Positions 23,073-35,300 of a stretch of DNA of 64,000 bases are shown piece by piece. The stretch covers positions 56,062,501 to 56,126,500 of the forward strand of contig CM065378.1 in NCBI GenBank assembly GCA_033060915.1, read 5' to 3'. Under the pieces are notes generated by a model that was not told the DNA's origin, searched no databases, and saw only the letters and a list, made by a program, of their open reading frames with translations. This stretch comes from Euryodendron excelsum. Lineage: Eukaryota > Streptophyta > Magnoliopsida > Ericales > Pentaphylacaceae. Within the stretch, counting starts at the first letter, position 1. Each line of letters starts with the position of its first letter. Both the position numbers and the translations under genes were made by a program.

Positions 23073-24712
23073 TGTAAGCACTCCATTTCTGCCTGCTCGG
23101 CAATCTCCGGTCTGTCCGGACTCATATTCAAACTAACACATACATATTCAAGTCCAAATCAACTTTTTAAACTCAATCCAATCAATCAATCACTTCGCGG
23201 GCCCGCTGGACCCAATAGAGGCAAAATGACCAAAATGCCCTTGTGGCATTGCTCGGTTCAATTCCAATTGGCACGTCCTCCTAGAGACGGTAAGTCCCTG
23301 TTTTAATCTCAAATTTAATTTCAAGTCCAATTCCAATTTAAATCAAATCTGGCACGCCTTTTGAAAAAGTTAACCCCTTAAGCGATAAGACCATCCAATC
23401 ATGCATGTTTTTTGAGAAAACTCTTCGGAACGGTAAGTCCCTTCAAACCCGTTGACCGAAACGGAACCCAAGTCCCTGAGATGGTAGAACAGTCCACCTT
23501 TGGCACCTACTAGCCTGCCAATGAAGAATGTTTGTTATTCGATATGTCTTTCGAGAAAGTTGATTCCTCAAACGATAAGTTCACCTAGCAGTTTCCCAAG
23601 ATCAGGCAGTCTCCGGAATGAACGTGAATCGTTAGAGTGGTGAAAACACTTGTAAACATCGCAACCGTCAGAGTGGCAGAAACACTTGTAAACATGTCAA
23701 CATTGGGAATTGCCAACAAACCCCCTATGTCATGGGACAGAACTCGCCTATTGGCCGTGACACGTTTACCAAAAGATGAGATAAATTTGGAAACCAACTC
23801 GTCACATACCGTCAGAGTGGCAAAAACACTCAAAACTCAAGTCAACACTAGTGCCTACTAGCCCACTCTGGTAAAAAATGATCAAACTGCCCCTTAGACC
23901 ATTTTTGGCACGCTTCTCGAAAAAGTACCTAAGTCCTCAGAGCGGTAAGTCCACCTTTCTAAGATTGTCCCAAAGATGATCCAGCATGTTCAAATGCCTT
24001 CTAGTTGGTTAAGGACTAATTTCGGGACCAACCGGTCAAAATAACCATTTTACCCCTAGGCATCCGAGTGCCTCCGGGAACCACAAGGGCTCTGGGTATC
24101 AAACCGGTAATCTCTTGAGAATTTTTTTAACAGTATTCTCAACCTTCCAATACCTTTCCAGATCATTCCAAGTCTATTCTGGCAAACTCGGTGCGAAATG
24201 ATCGTTTTGCCGCTTGTGGGCCGGTCGCCTTTTTCAACCATTCTGGCTCTGGGTATCAATTCGGCACTCCCTTGGAGCACTCTAGATAGTGTTTTCAACC
24301 TTCAAGTTCGCTCATAAATCATTCCGAGTCCATTCTGGTGCTTTTTCGATCTAGTTGACCATTTTACCCCTAATAGCTCGGTTGACAATTCTGACCTTGT
24401 TTTTCAAGTCCGTTACCCCTAGGACACTATTTCAAGGGTTTCTACTTATTTTCGGCCTCTCGGAACATTCCTAGATCTTCTGGAGTCACTTCTAGTGGAG
24501 CTTGGCAAAAAAATACATGGTAGTCACTAGGGTAGGCGCCCAAATCTTCTGTCTTACGTATCAATTGTGGAAGTTATGTTTCTTGCCGCCTTAAAAGGTT
24601 TCCCAAGTGTTTGGCACCACTAGTAGTGGCACCAAGCCAAAAAATGGTATGGCGCCAGTGTATTTTTAAGCCAGGCGCCACTACAACAGGCGCCAAGTCG
24701 GTTTAAAATGTC

Positions 24713-24720
24713 TATAAATA
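24713..24720 (+). promoter_or_regulatory. TATA box of long LTR copy 1
   Basis: TATAAATA, preceded within 50 bp by a GGCGCC-containing box. Equivalent boxes occur at 40278-40285 and 46071-46078 (plus) and at 35621-35628 and 62106-62113 (minus), so it is conserved across the family and probably marks the U3/R border. Confidence 0.75.
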
Positions 24721-25299
24721 CAAAGCCTCCCCTTGGGTAAAAAGGGTCGGCAATCTAACTCCAGAAATTTTGTCTTTCGATATACAGACTTTGAACTCTC
24801 TCCAAACCCTAGTTTTCTTAGGCTTCCTCAAAACCCTAGCGCCCATACACTCTAACCCTAACATATGTACACTCTATACACTCATATACGAACCTCCAAG
24901 CAGACCATTGAAGATTCAAGTTGTTGCAATCTCAAAGCTCTCGAAGATCAAATCGACGTAAAGCAATAAAACAAGCAAATCAAAGAAGACACAATTTTGG
25001 TTTTCTATTTACATTTATGCAATTTCCTCCTCTCTCTTTTCTCTCTTAACCTACTTAGGTTTTCTTCTATTTTAATCTCCTATCTTCTTCCCCCTTTCTT
25101 GCATGCTTGAAACAAGAAAATTCCCGGTTCATGTGTATGAAGAATGGTTGAAAGTCAGCTTTCTTCTAATTCAACCTTAGACCATGTGGATCTAGCCCCC
25201 TTGATTATGTGGTGAAGTCTAAACCTTGTATGTTTACGACCCTATTGCATTTTGCATATCATACTCATACATCTCTTCAAAATCGTTTTCTAAATTTGT

Positions 25300-27170
25300 T
25301 TTCAAAACTTGCATCAAAATTTTTTAAAAAATTTGCATTAAAAATCTCCTCTTTCAAACTTGTTTTCAAAATCACAATCTTAAGATGATTCTAGCCACTC
25401 TATGGTTAGGATTATTTTAGGAAAGTGTTACGTAAGTTTTGGGTGTAAACCTTAAAATCGATTTTGTCAAAATCATTATCCAAAGGTGATTCTAGCTATT
25501 CTAACCAATATGGTCCATATTTTCAAATCTTTGTTGTTTTCAAAACCACAATCCTAAAATGGTTCAAATCTTCCTATGGTTAGAGTCGTTTTAGGAAAGT
25601 GAGATATTTTTAGAGACTTGTAAAAGTCCATATTCCATTCCCTTTCCAAATCGCTTTTTCAAATCTCTTTCCAAACTTATTTTTCAATCTATTTCCTAAA
25701 ACGCTTTGAAGAATCTCCTTCTAAAAACTTTCTTTTCAAAAATTCTCTTTCAAAATTCATTTTCTAAGAGCTTCTTTCCAAAAAAAAGCTCTCTTCAAAA
25801 TTCTACTTTCTAAACACTTTTCAAGTTTCCCTCCTAGAAACTCCTTTCAAAAGATTACTTTCCAAAATATCTTTTTCTTGAAGTACAAGTCAAGCCCTAG
25901 AGCCAATGATTAGGAAACCCTAATTTTCACTTTTCTTTTCCACATCAAATCTTAGATTTTCAAAATCTCTTTTCTACTCCAAAATCATAGCTTTTCAAAT
26001 CTAAAATTTCTAAAATTCCACCTTCCAAATCCGTGTCAAATCTAATTCTCTAATTTAGGAAACCAAATCAAATCCTCTAATTTTAGAAACCAAATCAAAT
26101 CATCTCTTTTTGGAAATAGAAATCAAATCTTTCTTAATTCAAACATTTTCTAATTCCAACCTTTCTAAATTCAAAACTTTTTTAAGTTCAAACTTTTGAA
26201 AATTCAAATCTTTCTTAATTCATAACTTTCCTAAGATCAAGTCTTTCTAAAATTCAAAACTTTCCTAAGTTGAAACTTTCTAAATTCAAAACTTTCTTAA
26301 TTTGGCACTTTCCTTAAATGGAAATTTTCTAAGTTCAAACTTTCCAAATTCTAAAGCTTTCCAAAGTCCAATATTTCCTAAATCATAACTTTCCAAATTA
26401 TTCCAAGTCAAGTGTTTTCAAATCAAGTCAAATCTCTTTTCAAATCTTCCTTAAATCCAATTTTCCTAATTCAAACATTTTCTAAATCCAACTTTCTAAA
26501 ATCGAACTTTTCAAATTTAAATCAAACCTTCCTAAGTCCACTATATGTTCCAACCTTGAGATACCTAAGCCCTAGGAGGCTCTAACCCTAAAAGTTAGGA
26601 AGTTTCAACTCTTTTTCAAAACCAAGATGGTTTTCCAATTTTGAACTTCAAAATGTTTTCAAAACTCAACACTATCTTTCCAAATCTAGTCCAAGTCCTC
26701 TTTCAAGGGTTAAATTCTCTTTCAAGTTCAATTCTAGGTCTAAGTTCAATCTCGATTTCAAATCTTCTATTCTAAACTTCAAATCAAGTCTTTTTTTTTT
26801 TTTTTTCAAATCAAACTTTCCAAAGCCTCAAAGTGTCTATTTTCAATCGGATTCTTGTTCAAACTACAACTGACTTGATTCTTTAAAATGAATACGTAGG
26901 CAACCTTCATGAATGCGGTTATAACTTTTTTCAAGTTTCCAATTCCACAACCTTTTTCAAACTTCCAATTTCATGATCTATTTCAAGTTTCTAATTCCAA
27001 AATCTATTTTCAAATCTCCAATTTCAATTTATAAAACCTTCTTTCAAAATTGAATCAAGTCTTTTCAAATCTATTTTCAAAATCAAATCAAGTTTTTTCA
27101 AATTCATTTTCAAAATCAAATCTTTCCTTTCAAATCTCTTTCAAAATCAAATCAAATTCTTGCACTTACA
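25300..27170 (+). repeat. Cryptically simple TTTC/CAAA-rich tract of the long LTR
   Basis: Hundreds of short degenerate units such as aattcaaaactttcctaa, with no fixed period. Equivalent tracts occur at about 40860-42700 and 46700-49010 (plus) and, inverted, at about 30700-31760, 32500-34900 and 59000-61450. The phenylalanine/serine/lysine-rich open frames here come from this composition. Confidence 0.8.
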
Positions 27171-27684
27171 TATCATGCATCATATAGTTCTTTTTTTAAA
27201 TGGATAATTTTGGACATTTATTAATCAAAGATTCTGAATGGGTGAACCTAGGGTGAATAGACATGTAGGTACCACAAGGGCGGGATAAGGTGATGGCTTA
27301 ATGTGTCTTCCCTACACGTAACCAACCTCCGAATCTCGATCACTATTTTTCATGACCAAATGGAGTTATTTTCAAAAAGGGCTTAGATATTTTTAAAGGT
27401 TGCCAAATAATGTTTTCTCTTAAAACCCCTCTCTTGAGGAAGTTCTCAAAATTATTTTTAAAAACTCTAAGTGTAATCTTCGGATTGTGCTTAGTTCTAG
27501 GTGACCTAACTCACCTTAATCAAGTTAAATGGTGACTCCAAACCTTTTCCAAAAGCCCTTAATCAAATCAAAATTTCAATTCAAACCTAGTCGCACTCAT
27601 CTTTTTAGAAGGATGAGTTCTAACGAGAGAGTACTATGTTTTTCTCATTTATCATTTTCGGGTGCCAAAAATTGGGACACGACA

Positions 27685-28172
27685 CTACTAGGATGAAAAG
27701 ATAACCAAACAAACTTGGGAAGGGGCCCATAAAGTCTATCCCCTAACAATTAAATATCTTAAGAACAATGATGGGGTTAAAAGGCATCATGTGCCTCCTT
27801 GTAAGGCTTCCTAGACTTTTGCACCTCTCATAAGTTATGCAAAAAGTACGAACATCCCTAAACATGGTAGGCCAATACAAACCGCTTTGTAAGATTTTTG
27901 CAATGGTTTTCTTGGACGAGAAATGGCCACCTTAAGCTTGAGAATGACAAAACTCTATGACATCATGAAACTCATGGACATGAATGCACCTATGAATGAA
28001 TTGGTTGGGGTAGCAATTAAACAAGTAGGGATCATCCCAAGTAAAGCACCTCACATTCCTAAAAAAAAATTTGTTTATCCATGGAGGACTAATGGGCCAG
28101 AATCTCACCCATAGCTAAAAAGTTAGCTATGTCTGCATACCATGGGTTGGAGGGTGGGGAAAGTATTTGGAC
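27685..28172 (-). pseudogene. Integrase N-terminal part, Athila-like
   Basis: Minus strand: a degraded zinc-binding region (histidines then FCITYERCKS), LQSGLYWPTMFRD, and at the left edge GIDFMGPFPS with the first catalytic Asp, interrupted at 27685 by the solo LTR. It contains several stops. It follows RNase H without a gap, the usual pol order. Confidence 0.8.
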
Positions 28173-29356
28173 TTAAAAAAGATGCTTATCCAAGAAATGT
28201 TCATTAATTGGGAGTGAGTCTGTGGCTCCCCTGTCAAGAGGAAGCCTTAACAAATGGTCCGACACAACGTTCTCTACCCCATTTTTTATCCCTAATTTCA
28301 ATGTAGAATTCTTGCAACAAAAGAATCCACAGGATGAGGCATAGTTTTGCATCTGCCTTGGTGAGCAGATATTTAAGAGCGGCATGATTGGTATAAATGA
28401 TGACAAGTGAGCAGATTAAGTAAGACCGAAACTTATCTAAGACAAATACCACGACTAAGAGTTCATTTTCAGTTGCAGTATAGTTAACTTGGGCAGCATT
28501 AAGGGTTATGCTCATATCATAAATGACATGGGATTTCTTGTTGACCCTTTGCCCAACACCACCCCCCAGGTATAATCACTTGCATCACATATTAACTCAA
28601 AAGGTAAAGACCAATAGGGTGAACATATGATTGGGACTGTAGTCAAAAGCCATTTAAGATTCTTAAAAGCTTGTTGGCAAGAAGATAGCCATACAAATGG
28701 AACATCTTGAGACAATAATTAGCATATTGGGTGGGAAATAACACTAAAACCTTCAATAAAACACCGGTAGAAACCCACATGCCCAAGAAAAGACCTTATA
28801 TCTTTGACACTCCTAAGGGTTGGTAGTTTTTGAATTAACTCAATTTTAGCTTTGTCTACTTTAATCCCCTTATGTGACACTATGTGGCCTAAAACTATAC
28901 CTTGAGTGACCATAAAATGACATTTTTCCTATGTGAGCACAATGTCACTTTCTTTACGTCTTTCTAATACCTTCTTAAGGTGTTCCAAGTAACTTTCAAA
29001 GGTATCTCCATAAATTGAGAAATCCTCCATAAAGAGCTCTAAGATTTTTTCAACACCCATGTCACTAAAGATACTTATCAGACACCTTTGGAAGGTGGCC
29101 GGTGCATTACAAGCCAAAAGGCATTCTCTATTAAGTATAAGTACCGAAAGAACATGTGAACATAGTTTTCTATTGGTCCTATTTCTAATTGGTTATACTT
29201 GGAGTATCCATCCAAAAAGCAATAGAAGGCTCTACTCGCTACCCTATCAAGCACTTGGTCCAAGAATGAAAGGGGAGAGTGGTCTTTCCTAGTAATTGCA
29301 TTAAGTCTATGGTAGTCAATGGACATAAGCCACCCGGTTTGAATCCTAGTGGGCAC
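28173..29356 (-). pseudogene. Reverse transcriptase and RNase H, Athila-like, frameshifted
   Basis: Reverse transcriptase: SIDYHRLNAITRKDHSPLSF and FLDGYSKYNQ (29078-29356), then after a frameshift near 29115 CNAPATFQRC and the active-site box as FMEDFS near 29018-29033, where the family normally has two aspartates. Further on come GIVLGHIVS and RSFLGHVGFYR (28719-28913). RNase H: ELICDASDYTWG (28512-28715), then ENELLVVVFVLDKFRSYL, IYTNHAALKYLL and WILLLQEFYIEIRDKK (28234-28515), and VENVVSDHLLRLP. At least four frame changes and some stops are present. The enzyme would copy element RNA into DNA, but this copy cannot be functional. Confidence 0.9.
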
Positions 29357-30216
29357 TAATTAATTCTTCTCATTCTTGACTATTGTGACACTCAAGTAGG
29401 ATTTAACCATTTGAGTCTGCAATAGTCCAACCTAAAACCTTTCTATGCGTCTTTAACATAGCCACCAAACCCTCTCTTGGCTTATAGATAAACTAGAGGA
29501 TATGACAACGGGGTAGGACTCTCCCTCACCTAGAAAAGCATATTTAAAGGTAGAAGGCAAGGGTTTCCTTTTTGGGATAGAGGGTTTCTCTTTCGAAGAA
29601 ACTAGCTTAATGGCACTAGGGTGTAAAGGTTCAAGTGACGGGGTCCATTACCACATATGCATACAATGAGCATCCTCTTCCCTTATGCTAAATGTTTTCC
29701 CCAACTTAGCTCTATCATTCTCTAATGAATCATGAAATTCACTCTTTACTAAAGCCCGCTCTAAAAGAACCTCGAAAAACTCACTCTCAAAGTGTTCTTG
29801 GATAATAGCCTTTATGGAATCTACCTCTCTAATGTCCTCATACTCTCCTTATTATTTCCCATCCAAGAAAATATTCATCTCAAAGGTTGTGTTCCCAAAT
29901 GACAATTTTAACAACCCCTTCCTATAATGAATTATGGTATTAGAAGTTGTTAGAAATGGTCATCCTAAAATGACGGGAATTTGGTTATGAGCAAGACTAC
30001 TCTTAACAGTATGAGTGTATAAAACAATAAAATCTACTGGGAATTAGAAGTTATCAACTTGAATGAGAACATGCTCAATGATACCCCTAGGGACTTTTAT
30101 AGATCGATCTGCTAGTTGCAAGGTTACATGTGTGGGGCGCAACTCACCTAGGCCTAGTTGTTTATAAACTGAATAAGAGAGTAGGTTAACACTTGAACCT
30201 AAATCGAGAAGAGCAC
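29357..30216 (-). pseudogene. Aspartic protease and protease-RT linker, Athila-like, truncated
   Basis: On the minus strand from 30216: LLDLGSSVNLLSYSVYKQLG, with the DLG/S catalytic triad typical of these proteases, then LRPTHVTLQLADRSIKVPRG and VDFIVLYTHTVKSS with a premature stop in between. The 5' side is cut off at 30216 by the LTR starting at 30217. The linker to reverse transcriptase (about 29357-29880) is degraded. Confidence 0.75.
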
Positions 30217-31814
30217 TGTTACGCCCTAGTTTTTACCCATGCCCTCTTGGCTCGGGAAAAGCACGGTGCTCTCTTTGTTAGAACTTACCCTCCTAGAAGG
30301 ACAAGTGCAACGGGGGTTTGAACTTGAAAACTTGACTTAATTAAGGACTTTTTGAAAAGTTTTAGAGTCACCACCTAACATAGTTAAAGATGTGCTAGGT
30401 TACCTAAAAATAAGTGTAATCTGAAGATCAAATTTATGTTTTTCAAAATGATTTGAAAATGTCCTCTTAAGAGGTGTTTTGGGAAATAGGGTTGTTTGGC
30501 AACCTTTGAAAATGTTTTAAGCCCTTTTGAAAAGTGACTCTAGTTTTGGTCTTTAAAACTGAAATCCATAGTTTGGGGGTTAGTTACGTATAGGGACGAT
30601 ATCCTAAGATCATCATCCTACTCCTCCTTTTCAGTACTTGTATGTCTATTCACCCTAGGTTCACTCACTTGAATCTTCAGTTCCTAATTGTCCGTTTATG
30701 TCCACTTAAAAAGATTTTAAAAAATGATTTTACCATCACTTTTGGGATGAATAATGCATGATGCATGTTTGAAAAGAATTGGGAAGAGAGTTAAGAGTTT
30801 TTAGAAAAGAGTTTTGAAATGCAAGTTTGGATTGGAAAGAATTTTGAGAAGGAAAATTTGACTTGGAATGAAAGTTATGACCGCAGCTATTTGAAGGTTG
30901 CCTACGTATCTCATTTGGCGAGAATCAGGTCAGTCGTAGTTCTGACTTAGGGTCCGATTGACAATAGGCACATTGGGGCATTTGGAAAGTTTTCAAGACT
31001 TATTGGGGTCTTGTTTTGAGAAAAAAGAACTTGAGAATTTTTTACTCAAAATTTGAAAAAAACTTAAGAGAGTTTTGATTTGAAATTGTATGTTAGAGTG
31101 TTTTTGAAATAGAACTTGAGAGTTTTTGGAAGTGCTTCTGAAATGGGATTTAAAGGTGGGATTGGACTTGTAAAAGTTCTCGTGAACTTGTCTTGAATAG
31201 ATTTTTAAAAATAGTTTTTGAATATCTTAAAGAAGGTATGTTGATGTTTTCTTGCCTTTGATAGGTTAGCTATGTGGGAACTAAACTCCTTCAAGACTAT
31301 CAATTTTGGAAAACATTTTTAGAAAAAAGGGCTAGAAACTTTGCTTGTTTGAATATCTCACTACAACTTGGGCAACCTTAACCATATGAGGCCTAGGGTT
31401 GTTTCAAGAATGTGATGTTTGAAAATAGTTTTTAGAAAGAGGTTTTGAAAAACATTTAGTTAGAATCCTAATATGAACCTTATAGGTTTTATTTGATGTA
31501 TTAGTTTCCCTAGGAAACCCTAACCATGAAAGGGTTAGGATTACCTTAGGGTTGTGAGTTTTTAAAATCATTTCTGAAAGTAGTTTTTTGAAAAATAGTA
31601 AGTGTCTAACCATTTTGGATTGAGACAAGTTTCAGAGAACTTTTGAAAACAATTTCGAGTAGAGTAGGAGTATTTTGTAAAGACTTTTCGATTAGGGGTT
31701 TTGGAAACTCAAAGAAGTAAGAGGTTTTTGAAAACATGCTTTGAAAATATTATTTCGGTTGTTAAGGTAACCTAGGGTTTGGAGATGACTTGGGGAGCAA
31801 GCTAGATGCAAGCT
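30217..31814 (-). mobile_element. Long-LTR family, truncated copy 4 (3' part of the LTR only)
   Basis: Its plus-strand left end TGTTACGCCC is the inverted LTR terminus. The sequence matches the inverted end of the family, including the block with ctcctagaaggacaagtgc and the CAAA/TTTG-simple tract. It is cut at about 31814 by an unrelated LTR fragment, so U3 and the TATA box are missing. Confidence 0.75.
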
Positions 31815-32339
31815 GTCATACCCCCAACCTAATTAGACATCATTAATGTCATATTAGGCAGGGCGTGATAACACAAGCCACCGTGCCTGCGAATAACACC
31901 TTACCATACACCAAAAGGTAAACCACAAATTGACTAAATAGATATATATTCACGAACTAAGCATCCATACTGTACGATACAGGAAAAGTAAACCATAGGT
32001 TACATCATTACAAATGACATAAAGTATTATATAAACTCAAGACCCAATGTCTCAGACAAAACACGGCAAGAAACAGAAGAAAAGCAGCCAAAGCTCACCC
32101 CCAAGACTCGACACTCCTGACATCAACATAGACGCCACTGAGACAATGATCAGGACTATAGTGAATCGAACTCCATCCTTAGCTCACCTGTCAACAAGGT
32201 CTATGTGGGCGTGAGTTAAAAGTCAACGTGCTCATGGTAGATAATCAAATTCATAAAGAATGATAAAGAGGCACCACAATGTACACCCAGGTATAAATGA
32301 TCAACAGTGAAAAAGCACATTTTAACCATAAAGCCTTAC
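31815..32339. mobile_element. Fragment of an unrelated LTR
   Basis: Begins TGTCATACCCCC, an LTR-like terminus, and is unlike the flanking long-LTR sequence. About 525 bp; the far end is missing where the next long LTR begins (tggctcgagaaaaagc). No coding content. Confidence 0.45.
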
Positions 32340-35300
32340 TTGGCTCGAGAAAAAGCACGATGCTCTCTTGTTAGAACTCATCCTCCTAAAAGGACAAGTG
32401 CGACTAGGTTTGAACTTGGAAATTTGATTTCATTTAAGGGCTTTTTGAAAAAAATGGGAGTCGCCACCTAACAAAGTTAAAGATGTGTTAGGTCACCTAA
32501 AACTAAGTGTAATCCGAAGACTAAACTTAGGTTTTTCGAAATCATTTTGGAAATGTCCTTCTTAAGAAGGTTTTTAAAAAAGCAGTTTTTAGCAACCTTT
32601 TGAAATGTTCTAAAGCCCTTTTGAAAACGTGATTTCGATTTTGGTCTTCGAAATAGAAATCTATGGTCCAGGGGTTGGTTACATGTAGGGAAGATATCCT
32701 AAGATCATCACCCTTCCCCGCCTTTTCGGTACTTACATGTTTAATCCCCCTTGATTCACTCACTTGAATAGCCATTTACTAATATCCACTTAATATCCAC
32801 TTTAGAACTTTGAAAAATGAATTTGGTTATCACTTTTGGGATGAATGATGAATGATGCATGATACATGTTTTGAAAAGATTGAAATTAGAAAGTTTTGAA
32901 AGGATTTAAGGTAAAAATCTTAAATTGACATAAAATTTTGAAAATGGGACTTAGGTTGGAATAAAAAGTTTGACCGCGCCATTTTAGGTTGCTTACGTAT
33001 CTCATTTGGCAAGAATCCGGTCATTCGTAGTTCGGACAAAGGTCCGATAGAGAAGAAGCACATTAGGGTCTTTGGAATGTTTTGAAGATACATTGAGGTC
33101 TTTGGAAAGACTTGAAGACGCTTTGAGGTCTTTGAAAAAAGAGAATGTGAGAGTTTACAAAAACGCCTTTGAGATAGAACTTAGGATGTTTGTAGTGTTT
33201 TTGAAATCGGGATTGAAGATGATTTTTAACATTCTTGGAGTTAATTCAAGGGAGTTTTTGAAAATATTTTGAGGACTTGTTTTGAAAACTTTGGAGGTAG
33301 AGTTTGGATTGAAAATGCTCTTGTGAACTTGTCTTCGAAAACTTTTGAAAGTTGTTTTTGAATACCTTATGGAAGACATGTTTATGTTTTATCACCCTTT
33401 ATGAGGTTAGTCATTAAGAAGACTAAACTTCTCTAGGGCTATGAGTTTTAAAAACATGTTTAGAAAAGGGGGCTAGAGACTTCTCTTCGGTTTTTTAGAA
33501 ACTTTAGGGTTATAGAACTCTTCTTGAATGTCACACTTACATTTGAACAATCCTAACCATGGAAGGATTATGGCTACTTCAAGAATGTGATATTTAAAAA
33601 TCATTTTTCAAAAGAATTTTTGAAAACACTTAGGGTTTTTAGAACCCTAGTATGGACAACTTTGAAAGTTATGCTTAATGTATCACGTTCCTTTAGAATC
33701 CTTAACCATATAGGGTTAAGGACCTTTCGGGGTTGTGAGTTCTTGAAAACATTTTTGAATTTTAGCTTTTGGAAAATGTTAAGTGTCTAGCCATTTTAGT
33801 TGTACAAGTTTAAGAGAACTTCTTGAAGGCATTTTTGAAGATAGAGTGTAGGGATATTTGAAAAGGTTTTGGGATTGATTGTTGAGATCTCAAGAAAGTA
33901 GGGTGTTTTTGAAAGTATATTATGGAAATGGTTTTTGAGTTGAAAGATTATTTGAAAAGGGGTCTTTGAATTGGAACCTTAAAGCTTACTAACCTAGGTT
34001 GGATTGACAGAAGGTTAACTAGATAGGGTTAGGTTAACCCAAGGTTAAGGTGACCTAGGGTTAAGTTAGACTAGGGTTGGATTGAACTAGGGTTAACTAA
34101 CTAGAGTTAGGTTAATCTGGGGTTTGGGTGACGTACGGTCAAGTTAACCTAGGGTTAAAGGGTGGTTTTGAACTAAGGTTTGGACCTAGTGGTTTTGGAA
34201 AGGTGGTTATGCATGAAACTTGAAAGTGTGTTTTGAAAAGCCATTTTATGAAATCCACTCTAAGGAGTGTTGAGGTCCTATGGTTGATATTTGAAAACCA
34301 CTCAAGAGAGAGTTGTCTTGGAACCATTTCACCCACTAGTTCAAGAGAGTAAAACTTGTGAAAATCAACATTGAATAGATATTTTGAAGACTTGAAAATT
34401 AAAAAGAATGATCTTTTAAAAATCAATTTTGGAAAGGGGGGTTTTGGAAAACCTACTTTTAAGATTTTGTAAACCACTCTAATGAATAAGGGTTCATATA
34501 ATTGATTTGAAGGAAATCACTTCTCGGAGGTCTTCACAGGACCATTCCAACCACAATATTCAAGAGAGCAAAACTTCTAGAAAATCAAGATGAAAATGAT
34601 AGTTTTGAGATGTAATTTTTATGCAAATTAAAGAGAATGAAATTTGCGAAGCCTTCTTAAAGAGGGTTGTTTTGAAAACCATTTTTGAAGTGAACAGAAC
34701 GAACTCTAATGAACTAGGGTTCATATAGTCAAGATAATGGGAAAACCACTCAAGAGAGGATTCCAAGGGATCATTTCAACCACAAAGTTCACGAGAGTAA
34801 AATTCTTAAAAATCAAGAGAGGATTTAAAAGCCATTTTAGTGCAATTTTGAAAAGTAATGAAATGTAGGGTTGCAAAATAAAGTTAAGGGACTTAAAGTG
34901 GGTTTTCTAAGGTATAGAAATTGAGTATTTGGCATAGGCTTCAAGGAACCAACTCTAGAACCATTTTTAGGGAATCATTTGAATATGGAGCTTTGTGAAT
35001 GATATAGAAAAGAGATAGTGAAAGTTTTGAAAAAATCGTTGTGAACATAAAAACAAAGCCAAGCATGAAAAACATGAACCAGATAACCATATGCAGATGG
35101 GTCATGGAATCATACAAGGCTAGAGGCTTCACCAAATTACAAGGTGCTCCAAGGTTATACCATCTTAAAGTAGGTTTATAAGAGATCCCCCTACATAGTG
35201 GCTCTCACAAACTTTCCTCTAGGGATAAACAAAGAGCTCTCTTGTTTCAAGCATGCAAGAAAGGGGGTAGAAGATGGGAGTTAAAATAGAGAATAACGTA

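Larger units (their letters stand above)
23073..27684 (+). mobile_element. Solo LTR of the long-LTR family, copy 1 (4.6 kb)
   Basis: Starts TGTAAGCACTCC, ends GGGACACGACA. Its flanks are ccact (23068-23072) and ctact (27685-27689), a 5-bp target duplication with one mismatch. It is inserted in the Athila-like integrase. Order inside: modular U3 with hairpin-forming repeats, GGCGCC-type boxes, a TATA box (24713-24720), then a long run of cryptically simple TTTC/CAAA-rich DNA, and a conserved end. There is no primer-binding site or second LTR, so it is solo. Alignment with copies 2 and 3 is clear over the whole length. Confidence 0.85.
18599..30216 (-). mobile_element. Degenerate Athila-like Ty3-type element body, split by a solo LTR
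   Basis: Reading from right to left: aspartic protease (about 29880-30216), reverse transcriptase (about 28700-29356), RNase H (about 28170-28515), integrase zinc-binding and core regions (27685-28100, then 22650-23072 beyond the insertion at 23073-27684), an extra ORF (about 20280-21691), a polypurine tract and the 3' LTR. The 5' end, with gag and the 5' LTR, is missing: at 30217 it abuts another LTR. All genes carry stops and frameshifts, so the element is dead. Confidence 0.8.

Noticed and set aside
22622..30216. Endogenous pararetrovirus
   Set aside because: An integrase, LTRs, a polypurine tract and typical Athila-like pol order are present; no movement or coat protein was recognised.
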